DNA from: CAXTTV01 sp964247295
GTDB lineage: Bacteria; Chloroflexota; Ktedonobacteria; Ktedonobacterales; Ktedonobacteraceae
Length of the DNA: 34,427 nucleotides
Direction: 5' to 3'
Assembly (NCBI GenBank): GCA_964247295.1
Contig: CAXTTV010000028.1
Coordinates: 1 to 34,427, forward strand
In this document: in pieces, positions 23,583 through 32,100 of the stretch
Layout: each line of letters begins with the position of its first letter
Position numbering within the stretch: position 1 is the stretch's first letter
Translations under genes and position numbers: made by a program
The notes under the pieces: generated by a model
What the model saw: the letters and a program-made list of their open reading frames with translations, nothing else
Databases searched by the model: none
Told to the model about the DNA's origin: nothing

Positions 23583-23594
23583 TTATATGACAGG
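23574..23594. repeat. Second inverted repeat beside the HAIR site
   Basis: CCTGTCA-N7-TGACAGG is a perfect inverted repeat with the same 7-nt spacer as HAIR. It shares its left arm with the operator and extends upstream of the -35 box. It may be a second operator or an alternative binding register. Confidence 0.5.
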
Positions 23595-23635
23595 GTTACA
23601 CACGAAGGCAAGAAATGGAAGAGATCCTCCTACTA

Positions 23636-23678
23636 CGGGTCCACACGTGACCCGACCTACCTCATTCGAGTCCTCTTC
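23636..23678. repeat. Dispersed palindromic repeat, copy 1
   Basis: CGGGTC-N7-GACCCG is followed by a conserved flank ACCTACCTCATTCGAGT and CCTCTTC. The element matches 32328-32371 at 39 of 43 positions plus one inserted base. It lies about 50-95 nt downstream of the scpA stop and upstream of the grpE promoter. Confidence 0.7.
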
Positions 23679-23729
23679 TCTACGTAGCAGCGTTTTTCCC
23701 GTTTACTTCCACGCATCTACAAGGCGGCC

Positions 23730-24599
23730 CTACAAAAGTGTTTCATCAAGTTGTTGCTCTTCCAACGCCTCGGCCCAGCGCTCCCCACGCTCGATAATGA
23801 TTGTCCCAAAAAGATCTTCCTGAGAGACAACGATTCGACGGTGCTTCCACATTTCTAGCGTGGCTATAAAGGTGACGATGATGACCAGTCGCGAGCGTTC
23901 ATGCTCAATGACCTGATTAAAGTGGATGCGTGGCCGCTCATTTAACAGATTGGTGATCTCGGCAATTCGATCACTGACCCGAACGCGGGCTAACGGGAGA
24001 AGCTCAACACCCCGCGCTTCATCCTTTGCTCGTAATGCTATGACCCGTTGAAAAGCCTGCGCCAAACCGTCTACATTCAGCCCCCGCAATATGGGCGGGG
24101 ACCAGTTTAATTGCGTCTCGATCCCTGCTAGCAGGTTGGGACGGCTGTATGTCTGGAGCCCCTTCTCGATCCGCTCCCTCAGATAGCCCGCGACCTCCTT
24201 CGCCAACCGGTACTCCAGCAGATGCAGCTTAAGGTCTTCAGCCATCCGCGCGGCTTTCTCCATCTCTCCACTCATCTCATCTTTGACACTATGGGGCAAC
24301 AGACTCTGAGATTTAATGTAAAGCAACCTGGCTGCGATAAATACGAATGCAGCCACATTTGCCAGTGGCAATTGTTCATCCTGCCACTGGTTCAAATATT
24401 GGAGATACTGATCGGTAACGGTTAATAGAGAGATTGTGGTGATCTCCATCTGACGCTTCTCAATCAGGTGTAGAAGGAGATCTAGAGGACCCTCAAAGGC
24501 GGGAAGATGGACAACATATCTAGCGGAGGTCTCTTCGGCCTCCATCTGGGCATCCGCGTCTGAAGGCGTCTCTAGACCCTGCTCTTCGGAACTACTCAT
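23730..24599 (-). CDS. scpA: Segregation and condensation protein A
   Basis: ScpA is the kleisin that bridges the SMC heads and works with ScpB in chromosome condensation and segregation. The 289-residue product has an acidic N-terminal extension (1-27), then the kleisin N-domain YVVHLPAFEGPLDLLLHLIEKRQMEI and FVFIAARLLYIKSQSLLP. A variable middle segment contains the LAKEVAGYLRERIEKGL helix. The C-terminal winged-helix part, DRIAEITNLLNERPRIHFNQ ... VIIVTFIATLEMWKHRRIVVSQEDLFGTI, docks on the Smc cap. Its ATG overlaps the stop of the HD-domain gene by 4 nt (ATGA), indicating translational coupling. scpB, often the next gene, is absent here; the reading ends in the spacer with the dispersed repeat. 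Confidence 0.94.
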   Translation of the reverse strand: MSSSEEQGLETPSDADAQMEAEETSARYVVHLPAFEGPLDLLLHLIEKRQMEITTISLLTVTDQYLQYLNQWQDEQLPLANVAAFVFIAARLLYIKSQSLLPHSVKDEMSGEMEKAARMAEDLKLHLLEYRLAKEVAGYLRERIEKGLQTYSRPNLLAGIETQLNWSPPILRGLNVDGLAQAFQRVIALRAKDEARGVELLPLARVRVSDRIAEITNLLNERPRIHFNQVIEHERSRLVIIVTFIATLEMWKHRRIVVSQEDLFGTIIIERGERWAEALEEQQLDETLL

Positions 24600-25117
24600 G
24601 AGACCTCATCGATGGCATGTAGGGCTGTGGCTGGTCCATGTGGTTGATGATGAGTGCGAATATAGAGGAGCACGCGCTCGGGAACCCAGGCCTGAGCGGC
24701 CAGTTCCGCTCCTACCTCAGCATGCCACCAGGCATATCCCAGGGAGCGCCGCCAGCGGGGTTGTTCAGGATGTGGATAGATGGCGATCCGCTTGAGCAAC
24801 TCTGGTGCCAGGAGCTTTCCCAGTACAATCACAGGACGCGTCCAAAACGGTACCCGACCGCCCCCCTTCCCAACATCGTGGAGAAGCGCGGCCACCAGGA
24901 GATCCGGTTCGGTGAATCCTGCCACCTTCAAACCTCGACAGACCCGCAACGAATGCTGTTGGTCTGCCAGGGACATGGTTCTAAAAAGTGAAAGCGCACT
25001 GGCGGACAGCCAGCGCTCAATCTCGTCCTGATCTTCCAAAGATAGCGGTGGAACAAAGCCAAGATGCTGAAAGCCTTGTTTTAGACGATAACGCAGTGTT
25101 TGGAACCATGAATGCAT
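24596..25117 (-). CDS. HD-domain protein
   Basis: A 173-residue protein with an HD metal-dependent phosphohydrolase-like domain. His55 lies in DQQHSLRV, the His-Asp pair is in LLVAALLHDVGKGG (80-81), and further histidines lie in WWHAEVGAELA and IRTHHQP. These are the spacings of a compact HD domain that may act on a nucleotide or other phosphoester; the substrate is not deducible. The part between about 85 and 125 is unusual for an HD domain (WTRPVIVLGKLLAPELLKRI) and hydrophobic. It starts 3 nt after the M50 protease stop and its TGA overlaps the scpA start, so it is tightly coupled within the operon. Confidence 0.82.
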   Translation of the reverse strand: MHSWFQTLRYRLKQGFQHLGFVPPLSLEDQDEIERWLSASALSLFRTMSLADQQHSLRVCRGLKVAGFTEPDLLVAALLHDVGKGGGRVPFWTRPVIVLGKLLAPELLKRIAIYPHPEQPRWRRSLGYAWWHAEVGAELAAQAWVPERVLLYIRTHHQPHGPATALHAIDEVS

Positions 25118-25120
25118 AGA

Positions 25121-25858
25121 TTACAGACTCATCAGAGTCGAGAGAAACAGGTCGGTCTGCCCACAGATCAATCCGATCAGCCCCACAGACCAGTGCAACA
25201 TTGCGTAGGGCAGATTGAACAGAAAGAAGCCACCGCCACCGCCAGCCAGTTGGCCAAGAAACGGGAGAAGAAAGAAGATCGCCAGAATGATAAACATACC
25301 ATACGGCTTGGCCCAACGCGCATAACTGACAGCCTGCTTTGTTGGAAGAAGCGCGTAGAGGACCTGATATCCATCCAGCGGATAAAAAGGAAGCACGTTC
25401 AGCATAATCATCACAAAATTGACGATTGAGAACACCAAAATTAACTGCGGTATCCGTTGGAGCAGAGGATTATCATAAAAGAAATTTGGGAACAACTTTA
25501 AAGAGGCTGCCGAGAGCAGGGCTAAAATCAAATTACAGATTGGACCAGCCAGGGCGACGACCAACTGTCCAGCGTTGGGCCCTCCTTTGAGCTTCCAGGC
25601 ATCGGTATCTACCGGACGCCCCCAGCCGAGAGCCACTGCTCCTCCTACCATCTGAAAAGAAAGAATCACACACAGCAATAATCCAACCGGATCAATGTGG
25701 TCGCGCACATTCAGGGTGCGTCGCCCCGCTTTAATGGGGGTTGAGTCTCCTAACCAGGAGGCTACAACTGCATGCGCGGATTCATGAAAGGCCACCGATA
25801 AAAGAAAGCAGACTATAAAAAAGAAAGCTAAAACAACATCTATACCGCTTCTTATCAT
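25121..25858 (-). CDS. M50 / site-2-protease family zinc metalloprotease
   Basis: Intramembrane metalloprotease of 245 residues. The zinc motif HESAH (25-29) is inside the first membrane helix, SVAFHESAHAVVASWLG. The third ligand region is LNVLPFYPLDGYQVL (Asp162). A further segment, QLVVALAGPICNLILALL (98-115), is typical of the core. About five or six hydrophobic helices are visible, and there is no PDZ or CBS domain. It therefore belongs to the short cytosol-facing M50 group whose substrates are mostly unknown; cleavage of membrane-bound regulators is the general role of the family. It lies 17 nt after the MBL hydrolase gene and 3 nt before the HD gene. Confidence 0.9.
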   Translation of the reverse strand: MIRSGIDVVLAFFFIVCFLLSVAFHESAHAVVASWLGDSTPIKAGRRTLNVRDHIDPVGLLLCVILSFQMVGGAVALGWGRPVDTDAWKLKGGPNAGQLVVALAGPICNLILALLSAASLKLFPNFFYDNPLLQRIPQLILVFSIVNFVMIMLNVLPFYPLDGYQVLYALLPTKQAVSYARWAKPYGMFIILAIFFLLPFLGQLAGGGGGFFLFNLPYAMLHWSVGLIGLICGQTDLFLSTLMSL

Positions 25859-25875
25859 CTTGTTCCTCGCCCGAT

Positions 25876-26781
25876 CTATGCTAAAAGATTGATTTCCATA
25901 CCTTCAAATGCGACCTCGGTACGCGCGAAGTGCGAACGAGCCAGATCCTGGAGCTGATCCAACTTGGGATCATCATAACCTGGGTTATGATGAAACAAAA
26001 TCAAACATTTCGCGCCCGCCTGCTTCGCGACATTTGTCGCCATCTCAACGGAACTATGCCCATAGCCGCGCTTGATTGCATATTCCTCACCTGTGTACTG
26101 TGCATCATGGACCAGGACATCGGCTCCCCCGGCAAATTCTACAAAATCTTCCTCGCATTCCTGCTCCCATTCCACATCGGTGGCAAATACAAAGCTCCGC
26201 CCGGCATATTCAATCCGGTAACTAAGGGAACCGTTCCGGGGGTGACAGGAGGTATAGCAGGCGCGTACTACCGGCTGATCTTTGTCAAGAGCAGAAAGTT
26301 CCCCTGAGTCGTTGAAGACCTGTGGCTGCGGCTCATTCATCCCCCAACTAATGGTCTGACCAACCTGAAGGGTATGGAAGTGGAGAAGCGCGGGGAGATC
26401 ATGGAGATCCACTGGAAAATATGGATCGGCCATAATCGGGTGAATCGTTTGCTCCAATGTCTGCCCAACCAGTTCAGGTCCAAAAAACGCGATTCGCGCT
26501 CGTTTCTCAAAAAGAGGCGCGAAAAAAGGAAACCCTATCAGATGATCGCCATGGGCATGCGTAAAGAATACTGATAGATCCAGTGGCTCTGTTGTGCGTT
26601 GAAGCAAATCCTGGCCCAACCCGATAATTCCGGTGCCGGCGTCCAGAATGATTGTGTGTCCACCAACCTGTAACTCGACGCAAGCTGTGTTGCCTCCATA
26701 GCGCACTGTGTGTGGTCCCGGCGTTGGGTAACTGCCACGCACACCCCAGAAACGGACCTTGAATTCCCTCTGATCGACCAT
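25876..26781 (-). CDS. Metallo-beta-lactamase-fold hydrolase
   Basis: A 301-residue soluble MBL-fold enzyme. The N-terminus VRFWGVRGSYPTPG ... RYGGNTACVELQVG is characteristic of a subgroup related to RNase Z and class II cyclic-nucleotide phosphodiesterases. The metal motif is THAHGDH (His75, His77, Asp79, His80). Further ligands are likely in SCHPRNGSLSYRI, FATDVEWE and HDAQYTGEEY, with GHSS near residue 240 and FHHNPGYDD near the end. Hydrolysis of a phosphodiester such as a cyclic nucleotide is possible, but the substrate is not proven. It is the first gene of the MBL-M50-HD-scpA operon. A TATAAT at 26832-26827 on the minus strand could be its -10 box, but the -35 match is poor. Confidence 0.88.
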   Translation of the reverse strand: MVDQREFKVRFWGVRGSYPTPGPHTVRYGGNTACVELQVGGHTIILDAGTGIIGLGQDLLQRTTEPLDLSVFFTHAHGDHLIGFPFFAPLFEKRARIAFFGPELVGQTLEQTIHPIMADPYFPVDLHDLPALLHFHTLQVGQTISWGMNEPQPQVFNDSGELSALDKDQPVVRACYTSCHPRNGSLSYRIEYAGRSFVFATDVEWEQECEEDFVEFAGGADVLVHDAQYTGEEYAIKRGYGHSSVEMATNVAKQAGAKCLILFHHNPGYDDPKLDQLQDLARSHFARTEVAFEGMEINLLA

Positions 26782-27126
26782 CTACTTGCTCTCCCAAAAG
26801 ACCTTACAAGATTTCAGTTTCACCTTATTATAACGTGCTATGCTTGCAATTAAAAGATCACCTTATGTGGCCCGCCTTCGGCGGGGGGAAGGGGAGACTT
26901 TCCGGGGCAGTGCCCCGGCCCCCCTCAAGGGGCATGCTGCCCCTTGTGTCCCCTGCTTGCTCTCCCCTTCATCTGGCCAGTGGGGAAAAGGGGACTTTCC
27001 GGGGCAGTGCCCCGGCCTTTCTTCCAATCATCTCATGGCTTGACGTATCCGTTCCTTTATGAGATACAAATATACAGAGCTATCTGATCATTCTATAGCT
27101 TTTACGTTTTCCTCAAAGGAGATGTG
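26782..27126. other. Intergenic region between divergent MBL and lipoprotein genes
   Basis: The region contains a putative -10 box for the MBL operon (26827-26832, minus), the palindrome island at 26871-27017, and TTGACG at 27040-27045 with only a weak -10 (GATACA, 17 nt on) for the lipoprotein gene. No protein-coding signal was accepted; ORFs through the GC-rich part come from the repeats. Confidence 0.5.
26871..27017. repeat. GC-rich palindrome island with 25-nt direct repeats
   Basis: A perfect 25-nt direct repeat lies at 26896-26920 and 26993-27017. Each copy contains the palindrome CCGGGGCA-G-TGCCCCGG. Between them is CAAGGGGCA-TGC-TGCCCCTTG (26926-26946), and at the left edge CCCGCC-TTC-GGCGGG (26871-26885). 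Composition is far more GC-rich than the flanks. It resembles REP/BIME-type intergenic elements; mobility is not shown. Confidence 0.75.
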
Positions 27127-27834
27127 ATGGATTACCTATACCCCCTGAAACGCTTTTCCTGGCTCGTCTTGCTGCTTACTCTAAGCTGCCTTCTACTCCT
27201 ATCGGCCTGCGGCGATGATGCCGCAAGCAAGCCTAAGGCTCAAACACTTATCATAAATGCGCAAACGGCGATCCAGAAGGTTTCTTCCTATCACTTTAAT
27301 CTAAACGTTGAACATCCCGGCAATAATCCTGTCTTGACGATTCAGAAAGCTGATGGCGATATTCAGACTCCCGATAAGCTTAAGGCTCAGGCCAACGCGC
27401 TGATCGCTGGCGGCTCTATCCAGGTGCAACTGATCGCGATTAAAGACAAACAGTACGTGACCGATCCCATCTCTGGGATGTGGCACGCCACAAACGGACT
27501 TCTAGACCCCCGCGCCCTTTCAGATCCCCAGACCGGCGTCTCCGCGATCCTCGGGCACATTCAGAACCCCTCAGGGCCGGAAAGCTCTGATGTCGATGGT
27601 ACCGCTTGCTGGAATACAAATGGAAAACTGGACGCTCGCTATCTCTCAGGAATTACGGGGGGAGCGCCCTCGAACTCGCAGGTGGATGTCTCTACCTGCA
27701 TTGGGAAGAAGGATAACCTGCCCTATCTTATTAAAATGAGTGGGGTCGCGACTCAGGGTGATACCGCTCAGACGGTTCGGACCTTTAAGCTCTCAAAATT
27801 TGGTGAAAGCCTGAATATTCAATCTCCAGCATAA
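27127..27834 (+). CDS. LppX/LprG-like lipoprotein
   Basis: Secreted lipoprotein of 235 residues. A type II signal peptide (hydrophobic FSWLVLLLTLSCLLLL) ends in the lipobox LLSAC, so Cys28 or nearby becomes the lipidated N-terminus, followed by GDDAASKPK. The mature part resembles the LppX/LprAFG fold: SSYHFNLNVE, then GDIQTPDKLKAQANALIAGG, then QVQLIAIKDKQYVTDPISGMWHA. In mycobacteria these proteins form a hydrophobic pocket that carries acylated lipids across the cell wall. Two cysteines (in TACWN and STCIG) may form a disulfide. ATG 27127 has AAGGAG 5 nt upstream; the GTG 3 nt earlier is less likely. It is followed on the same strand by the DUF4097-like and FHA-ABC genes. Confidence 0.8.
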   Translation: MDYLYPLKRFSWLVLLLTLSCLLLLSACGDDAASKPKAQTLIINAQTAIQKVSSYHFNLNVEHPGNNPVLTIQKADGDIQTPDKLKAQANALIAGGSIQVQLIAIKDKQYVTDPISGMWHATNGLLDPRALSDPQTGVSAILGHIQNPSGPESSDVDGTACWNTNGKLDARYLSGITGGAPSNSQVDVSTCIGKKDNLPYLIKMSGVATQGDTAQTVRTFKLSKFGESLNIQSPA

Positions 27835-27936
27835 TTTTCCCTGAACTCTCGCTATCTCTCATTCGTAGTTGAAAGATAAAAAGAGAAATTTGGTAGCCCA
27901 CTACCGACCGGCCCACTAGAGAGGTACAGGCATAAG

Positions 27937-29088
27937 ATGAGTAGAGATCAAAGACCTTCACGTGAATATTGGGAAGAGCCTCTGCAAGATGAGGATGAGC
28001 TGTACCCGGCCAGGCCCGTACGCCGCCCTCCGAGAGCACGACCCATGCCCCCTCAGGCACCAGCGGCGCACAGACCAATCAAAAAGAGCCGACGTACACG
28101 CGGCTTTTGGCCCAAACTCCTTTGGGGATGCTTTGGGAGTATCGTGATCCTTACGGCGCTTGCGGCAGTTGTCACCATCCGCTATCTCGCGACATTTCAG
28201 CCGGGAACAACGGCTCCAGGTATCATTAAGAATGTGATTACTCCGCCATCAGTTCATACAGATCAATCTACGCAGACGCTTGAAAGCACTGGTCTGGGCG
28301 CGATCGAGATCCACAATCAGATTGGTAAGACGATAATCGCTTCAGATGCCAATGCGACAACGATTACGCTTCAGATTACTAAACGTGTGAAGACGAATAA
28401 CCAGGATCAGGCAAACCAGAAGTTTAAACGCTTTACTGTGAATTCGCACCGGGAGGCGAATAAGCTGGTCATTAGTGCTCAGACGCCCACGCGCAACCCT
28501 ACGAACATAAATGATAGCGAGGATAACCTCACGCTAGATCTTAAACTACCCACGGCTCTTGCCCAATCTACCAATGGACAGCCGTTCTCTCTGACCTCTA
28601 CAGTCTCGGTTGGGAGCACGTCGCTCTCAAATGTGAGCGGCCTTCTCAATATTCAGACCGATATTGGTGATGTCATGGTTCAAGGATCAAAGATCAGCAA
28701 TGGATCACGATTGGTGGCGGGCAACGGCAATGTAAGCTTCCAGGGAAGCCTGGATCTCGCTACACCTTCACCTTCAGCGATACCATCGCCCAGTACCAAT
28801 CCGATACCGACCGCCACGGCTTCATCTGGCAGTATCACAACCACACCGCGCTATACCCTGAAATGTGAGGTGGGCAATCTGGATATCACACTGCCGTCCG
28901 ATACTCAAGTGAAGATAGATACAGAAACCAACAATGGACAGATCCATAGCGATTTCCCAATCCAACTTACTCAGGAAGGCAACGATTACAATTACTACGG
29001 GCCCTTGCAGCCTGGCGCAGCTCCCACAACGGTACTGGTCGCTCGGGTTAGCACTGGAAATGTGGCACTGCATAAAGCAGCCTTATAG
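27937..29088 (+). CDS. Membrane-anchored DUF4097-like (putative adhesin) protein
   Basis: A 383-residue protein with an acidic then Pro/Arg-rich cytosolic N-terminus (1-56), one membrane helix at about 61-83 and a large extracellular domain. The external part carries repeating short beta segments such as LGAIEIHNQIGKTIIASDA, LLNIQTDIGDVMVQGSKI and VGNLDITLPSDTQVKIDTET. These resemble the right-handed beta repeats of the DUF4097 / putative auto-transporter adhesin family. A Ser/Pro/Thr-rich insert (ATPSPSAIPSPSTNPIPTAT, about 275-295) interrupts the domain. The ATG at 27937 has AGAGG upstream. Function is unknown; such proteins often sit beside envelope-stress or export genes. A 102-nt gap separates it from the lipoprotein gene. 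Confidence 0.75.
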   Translation: MSRDQRPSREYWEEPLQDEDELYPARPVRRPPRARPMPPQAPAAHRPIKKSRRTRGFWPKLLWGCFGSIVILTALAAVVTIRYLATFQPGTTAPGIIKNVITPPSVHTDQSTQTLESTGLGAIEIHNQIGKTIIASDANATTITLQITKRVKTNNQDQANQKFKRFTVNSHREANKLVISAQTPTRNPTNINDSEDNLTLDLKLPTALAQSTNGQPFSLTSTVSVGSTSLSNVSGLLNIQTDIGDVMVQGSKISNGSRLVAGNGNVSFQGSLDLATPSPSAIPSPSTNPIPTATASSGSITTTPRYTLKCEVGNLDITLPSDTQVKIDTETNNGQIHSDFPIQLTQEGNDYNYYGPLQPGAAPTTVLVARVSTGNVALHKAAL

Positions 29089-29119
29089 ATCGTTGGAAGA
29101 TATGATGGTCCAATGCCTG

Positions 29120-29148
29120 TTGCATGCATCTTGCAGCTACAGTATAAT
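29120..29148 (+). promoter_or_regulatory. Promoter of the FHA-ABC transporter gene
   Basis: TTGCAT (29120-29125) and a perfect TATAAT (29143-29148) are spaced by 17 nt. Its position supports the start at ATG 29191 rather than the upstream in-frame ATG at 29113, which would lie before the promoter. Confidence 0.75.
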
Positions 29149-29190
29149 TCCTTTGTTTTATGGGTAGAGATACTATTAGAGGAGATAGCA

Positions 29191-32100
29191 ATGGATGCTG
29201 TTCAGCGGTCCCCCGGTTCTGGCTCAGTTCGATTTCTAACCGGTCCACTGGCAGGAAAAACCTTTCAAATCACCAAACCTGTAGTTTCTATCGGTCGAGA
29301 AACTGATAACGATATTGTGATCTCTGATCCCTCAGTCTCGCGTCACCATGCACGGCTGTTTCAACATAACGGCCAATGGCATATAGAAAAGCTGTCCCAA
29401 CCGAATACTCTTACCATTAATCAGTCTGTCGCTCAAAGCGCTCCGCTCAAAGATCGCGATACGGTTGGTCTAGGGACTGGCACTACCTTTCTATTCACGC
29501 TGCTCGCGATCCCCCAGGCTCCAGCAGCAATTGAGCAAACAGTTCGAGATCAAGCACCAATGAAAATCGGGCGCATCCCGGCACCACCAGCACCATTACC
29601 CCCAACGATCCCTTCAGGTGCAGATCTACAAAAAGGGCCGCACCCTCAACCACCTGGAGATTTCGGCACGTCACAGGACGGCGGGTCCTTACCTTCCGCG
29701 CCCATTGGAACCCCTTCTCTAGAGGTTTCCAGCAACATTTCGCGCTCTCACCAGATATATCCTCTGGGCCGGCAGGCCATCAGCATTGGGCGCGATCCCT
29801 CGAATGAGATTGTTGTTAATGATCCAATCGTTTCGGGCTTTCACGCTCAGATTGTACATGAGCAGAATCAACTGGTTCTGATCCATCCCCATCCCAAACG
29901 TCAGAAAACCCTGAATGGTCTACTTTATCAAGGTCAGCACATCGATGGAGCCACACCCTATCGCCATATTCTGGCTCGCGGCGATATCTTCCGCATTGGC
30001 GACGAACATGGAACGCTGGTTACCCTTACCTTTAATGATGGCAGCGGAGCCGCTCAAGAGATTAAAATGGAGATGCGACCAATCTCTCTGGGAGCCCCAG
30101 TGCTGACGCTTGGCCGCCTACCCGATAATACAGTAGTCCTCGACCATCCGCAGGTTTCAGCCCACCATGCCCGCCTGGAGCAGGTCGCTCATGGCTACCA
30201 ACTGATAGATCTCGGCAGCACTAATCACGTCTACGTGAATGCTCAACAGATTACCAATCAGGCCCTGACACCCGGCGATGAGATCCGCATCGGCCCCTTC
30301 AAACTGACCTATACCGGGACTGAGCTCCGCACTCAGGATGAGAGCAGTAGTATCCGTATCGACGCTCTCCATCTACAACAGTTTGGGAACCAGAAGACGA
30401 TCCTGATTAATGATATCTCCCTGGCGATCCCACCCAGAAAGTTTGTGGCCCTGGTCGGTGGATCAGGCACGGGCAAATCTACGCTAATGAATGCTTTGAA
30501 TGGGCTCAGACCAGCGCAACAGGGAGTGGTCCTTTACAACGGTCAGGATTACTACAAGCATCTGGCAGCCTTTAGCACTCAACTAGGCTATGTTCCCCAG
30601 GATGATATTATTCACCGCGATCTTACCGTTGAGCGAGCCCTGTACTATGCCGCGAAACTACGCTTACCTGAAGATTTTAGCGAGGCCCAGATTAAGCAAC
30701 GGGTCAATGAGGTGCTTGATGACGTTGAGATGAAGTTCCGTCGTAAATTGCTGGTTAACAAGCTCTCTGGTGGACAGCGCAAGCGCGTCTCGATCGCGAT
30801 GGAACTCCTGGCAAATCCCAGCGTCTTCTTTCTCGATGAGCCGACCTCGGGACTTGATCCAGGCCTGGATCGCAAGATGATGTTCCTGTTGCGACGACTA
30901 GCGGATAAGGGCCATACGATTGTGCTGGTCACGCATGCCACCAATAATATTAATACCTGTGATTACGTCTGTTTCCTGGCACAGGGTGGGCGACTGGCTT
31001 ACTTTGGGCCGCCCAACGAGGCCAAAACCTACTTTGATAAAACAGACTTCGCTGAGATCTATAGCGCGTTGGAACCGACCGATGAGAACCCAAACATACC
31101 AGTAGAGGCTGAACAGCGCTTCCAGGCCTCGCCCGATTTCCAGAAGTACGTGGTAACCTCCTTAAACCAGGGACCGGCGGCCCAGCATGCCGCTCAGCAG
31201 CCCACCCAGATGAGCAAACCAATAAAAAGAGGAAATCCGCTGCGGCAGTTTCTAATTCTTTCACGCCGCTATCTAGAATTGCTAAAAAATGACTCAGGCA
31301 ACCTGATGATTCTGCTGTTACAGGCTCCAATTATCGCTCTGCTTCTGCTGTTTATGATTGATTCGGGCACCTTTTTCCCCACCAGCATCGCTACCTGTCC
31401 ACAAAACTCGCAGATTCCCGCAAGTACGCCAGGCGAAGGCTGTGAGAAAGTAGTGAACGCCCTCAATACCCCACAAGGCGCGGCCTTCCTGATACAAAAA
31501 GGCTTGACGGCCTCTCAGGCTCTCCAGGAGTCAATTGCTCCAGGTTCTGGTGGAAATGCGCAGAAGATCCTGTTTATTATGGCCTTTGCCGCTGTGATGT
31601 TCGGAAGCATCAATGGAGCGCGTGAGATCGTCAAGGAGGCACCAATTTATAGACGCGAGCGAGCGGTGAACCTGGGAATAGCCCCATATATGTTCTCAAA
31701 AATCATTGTGTTGGGTGTTCTCTGCTTCTTCCAGAGCCTGATCCTGGTTCTGGTTGTGAACCTGCGATCACCATTTAAAACCAGTGTTTTTCTTTCGCCG
31801 GTAACAGAGATTTTTATCACTATGTTGCTTACGGCGATCGCGGGCTTGATGGTCGGGCTTACCGTTTCAGCGATCGCTCCCAACAATGATCGCGCTATGA
31901 GCTTTATCCCAATCATCTTGATACCCCAAGTTATCTTCTCGGGCATTATCTTCCCGTTGAATGGGCCGGTGCTGCAATTGATTGGAGCGCTTTTTCCGGC
32001 CCGTTGGGCAATGGCGGGCCTGGGCTCAACCGTAGGGCTCCATGGAGATAAGCTGGGCGCGGATGACTTTTCTTTCCAGGGGACGTTATTCTCGCAGTAC

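Noticed and set aside
26835..27062. Plus-strand ORFs through the GC-rich spacer
   Set aside because: Created by palindromic repeats; the peptides contain the same repeated SGAVPRPP/RGSAPA words and have no ribosome site.
29113..29190. 26-residue N-terminal extension of the FHA-ABC protein
   Set aside because: It overlaps the -35/-10 promoter and lacks a ribosome site; ATG 29191 has GAGGAG.
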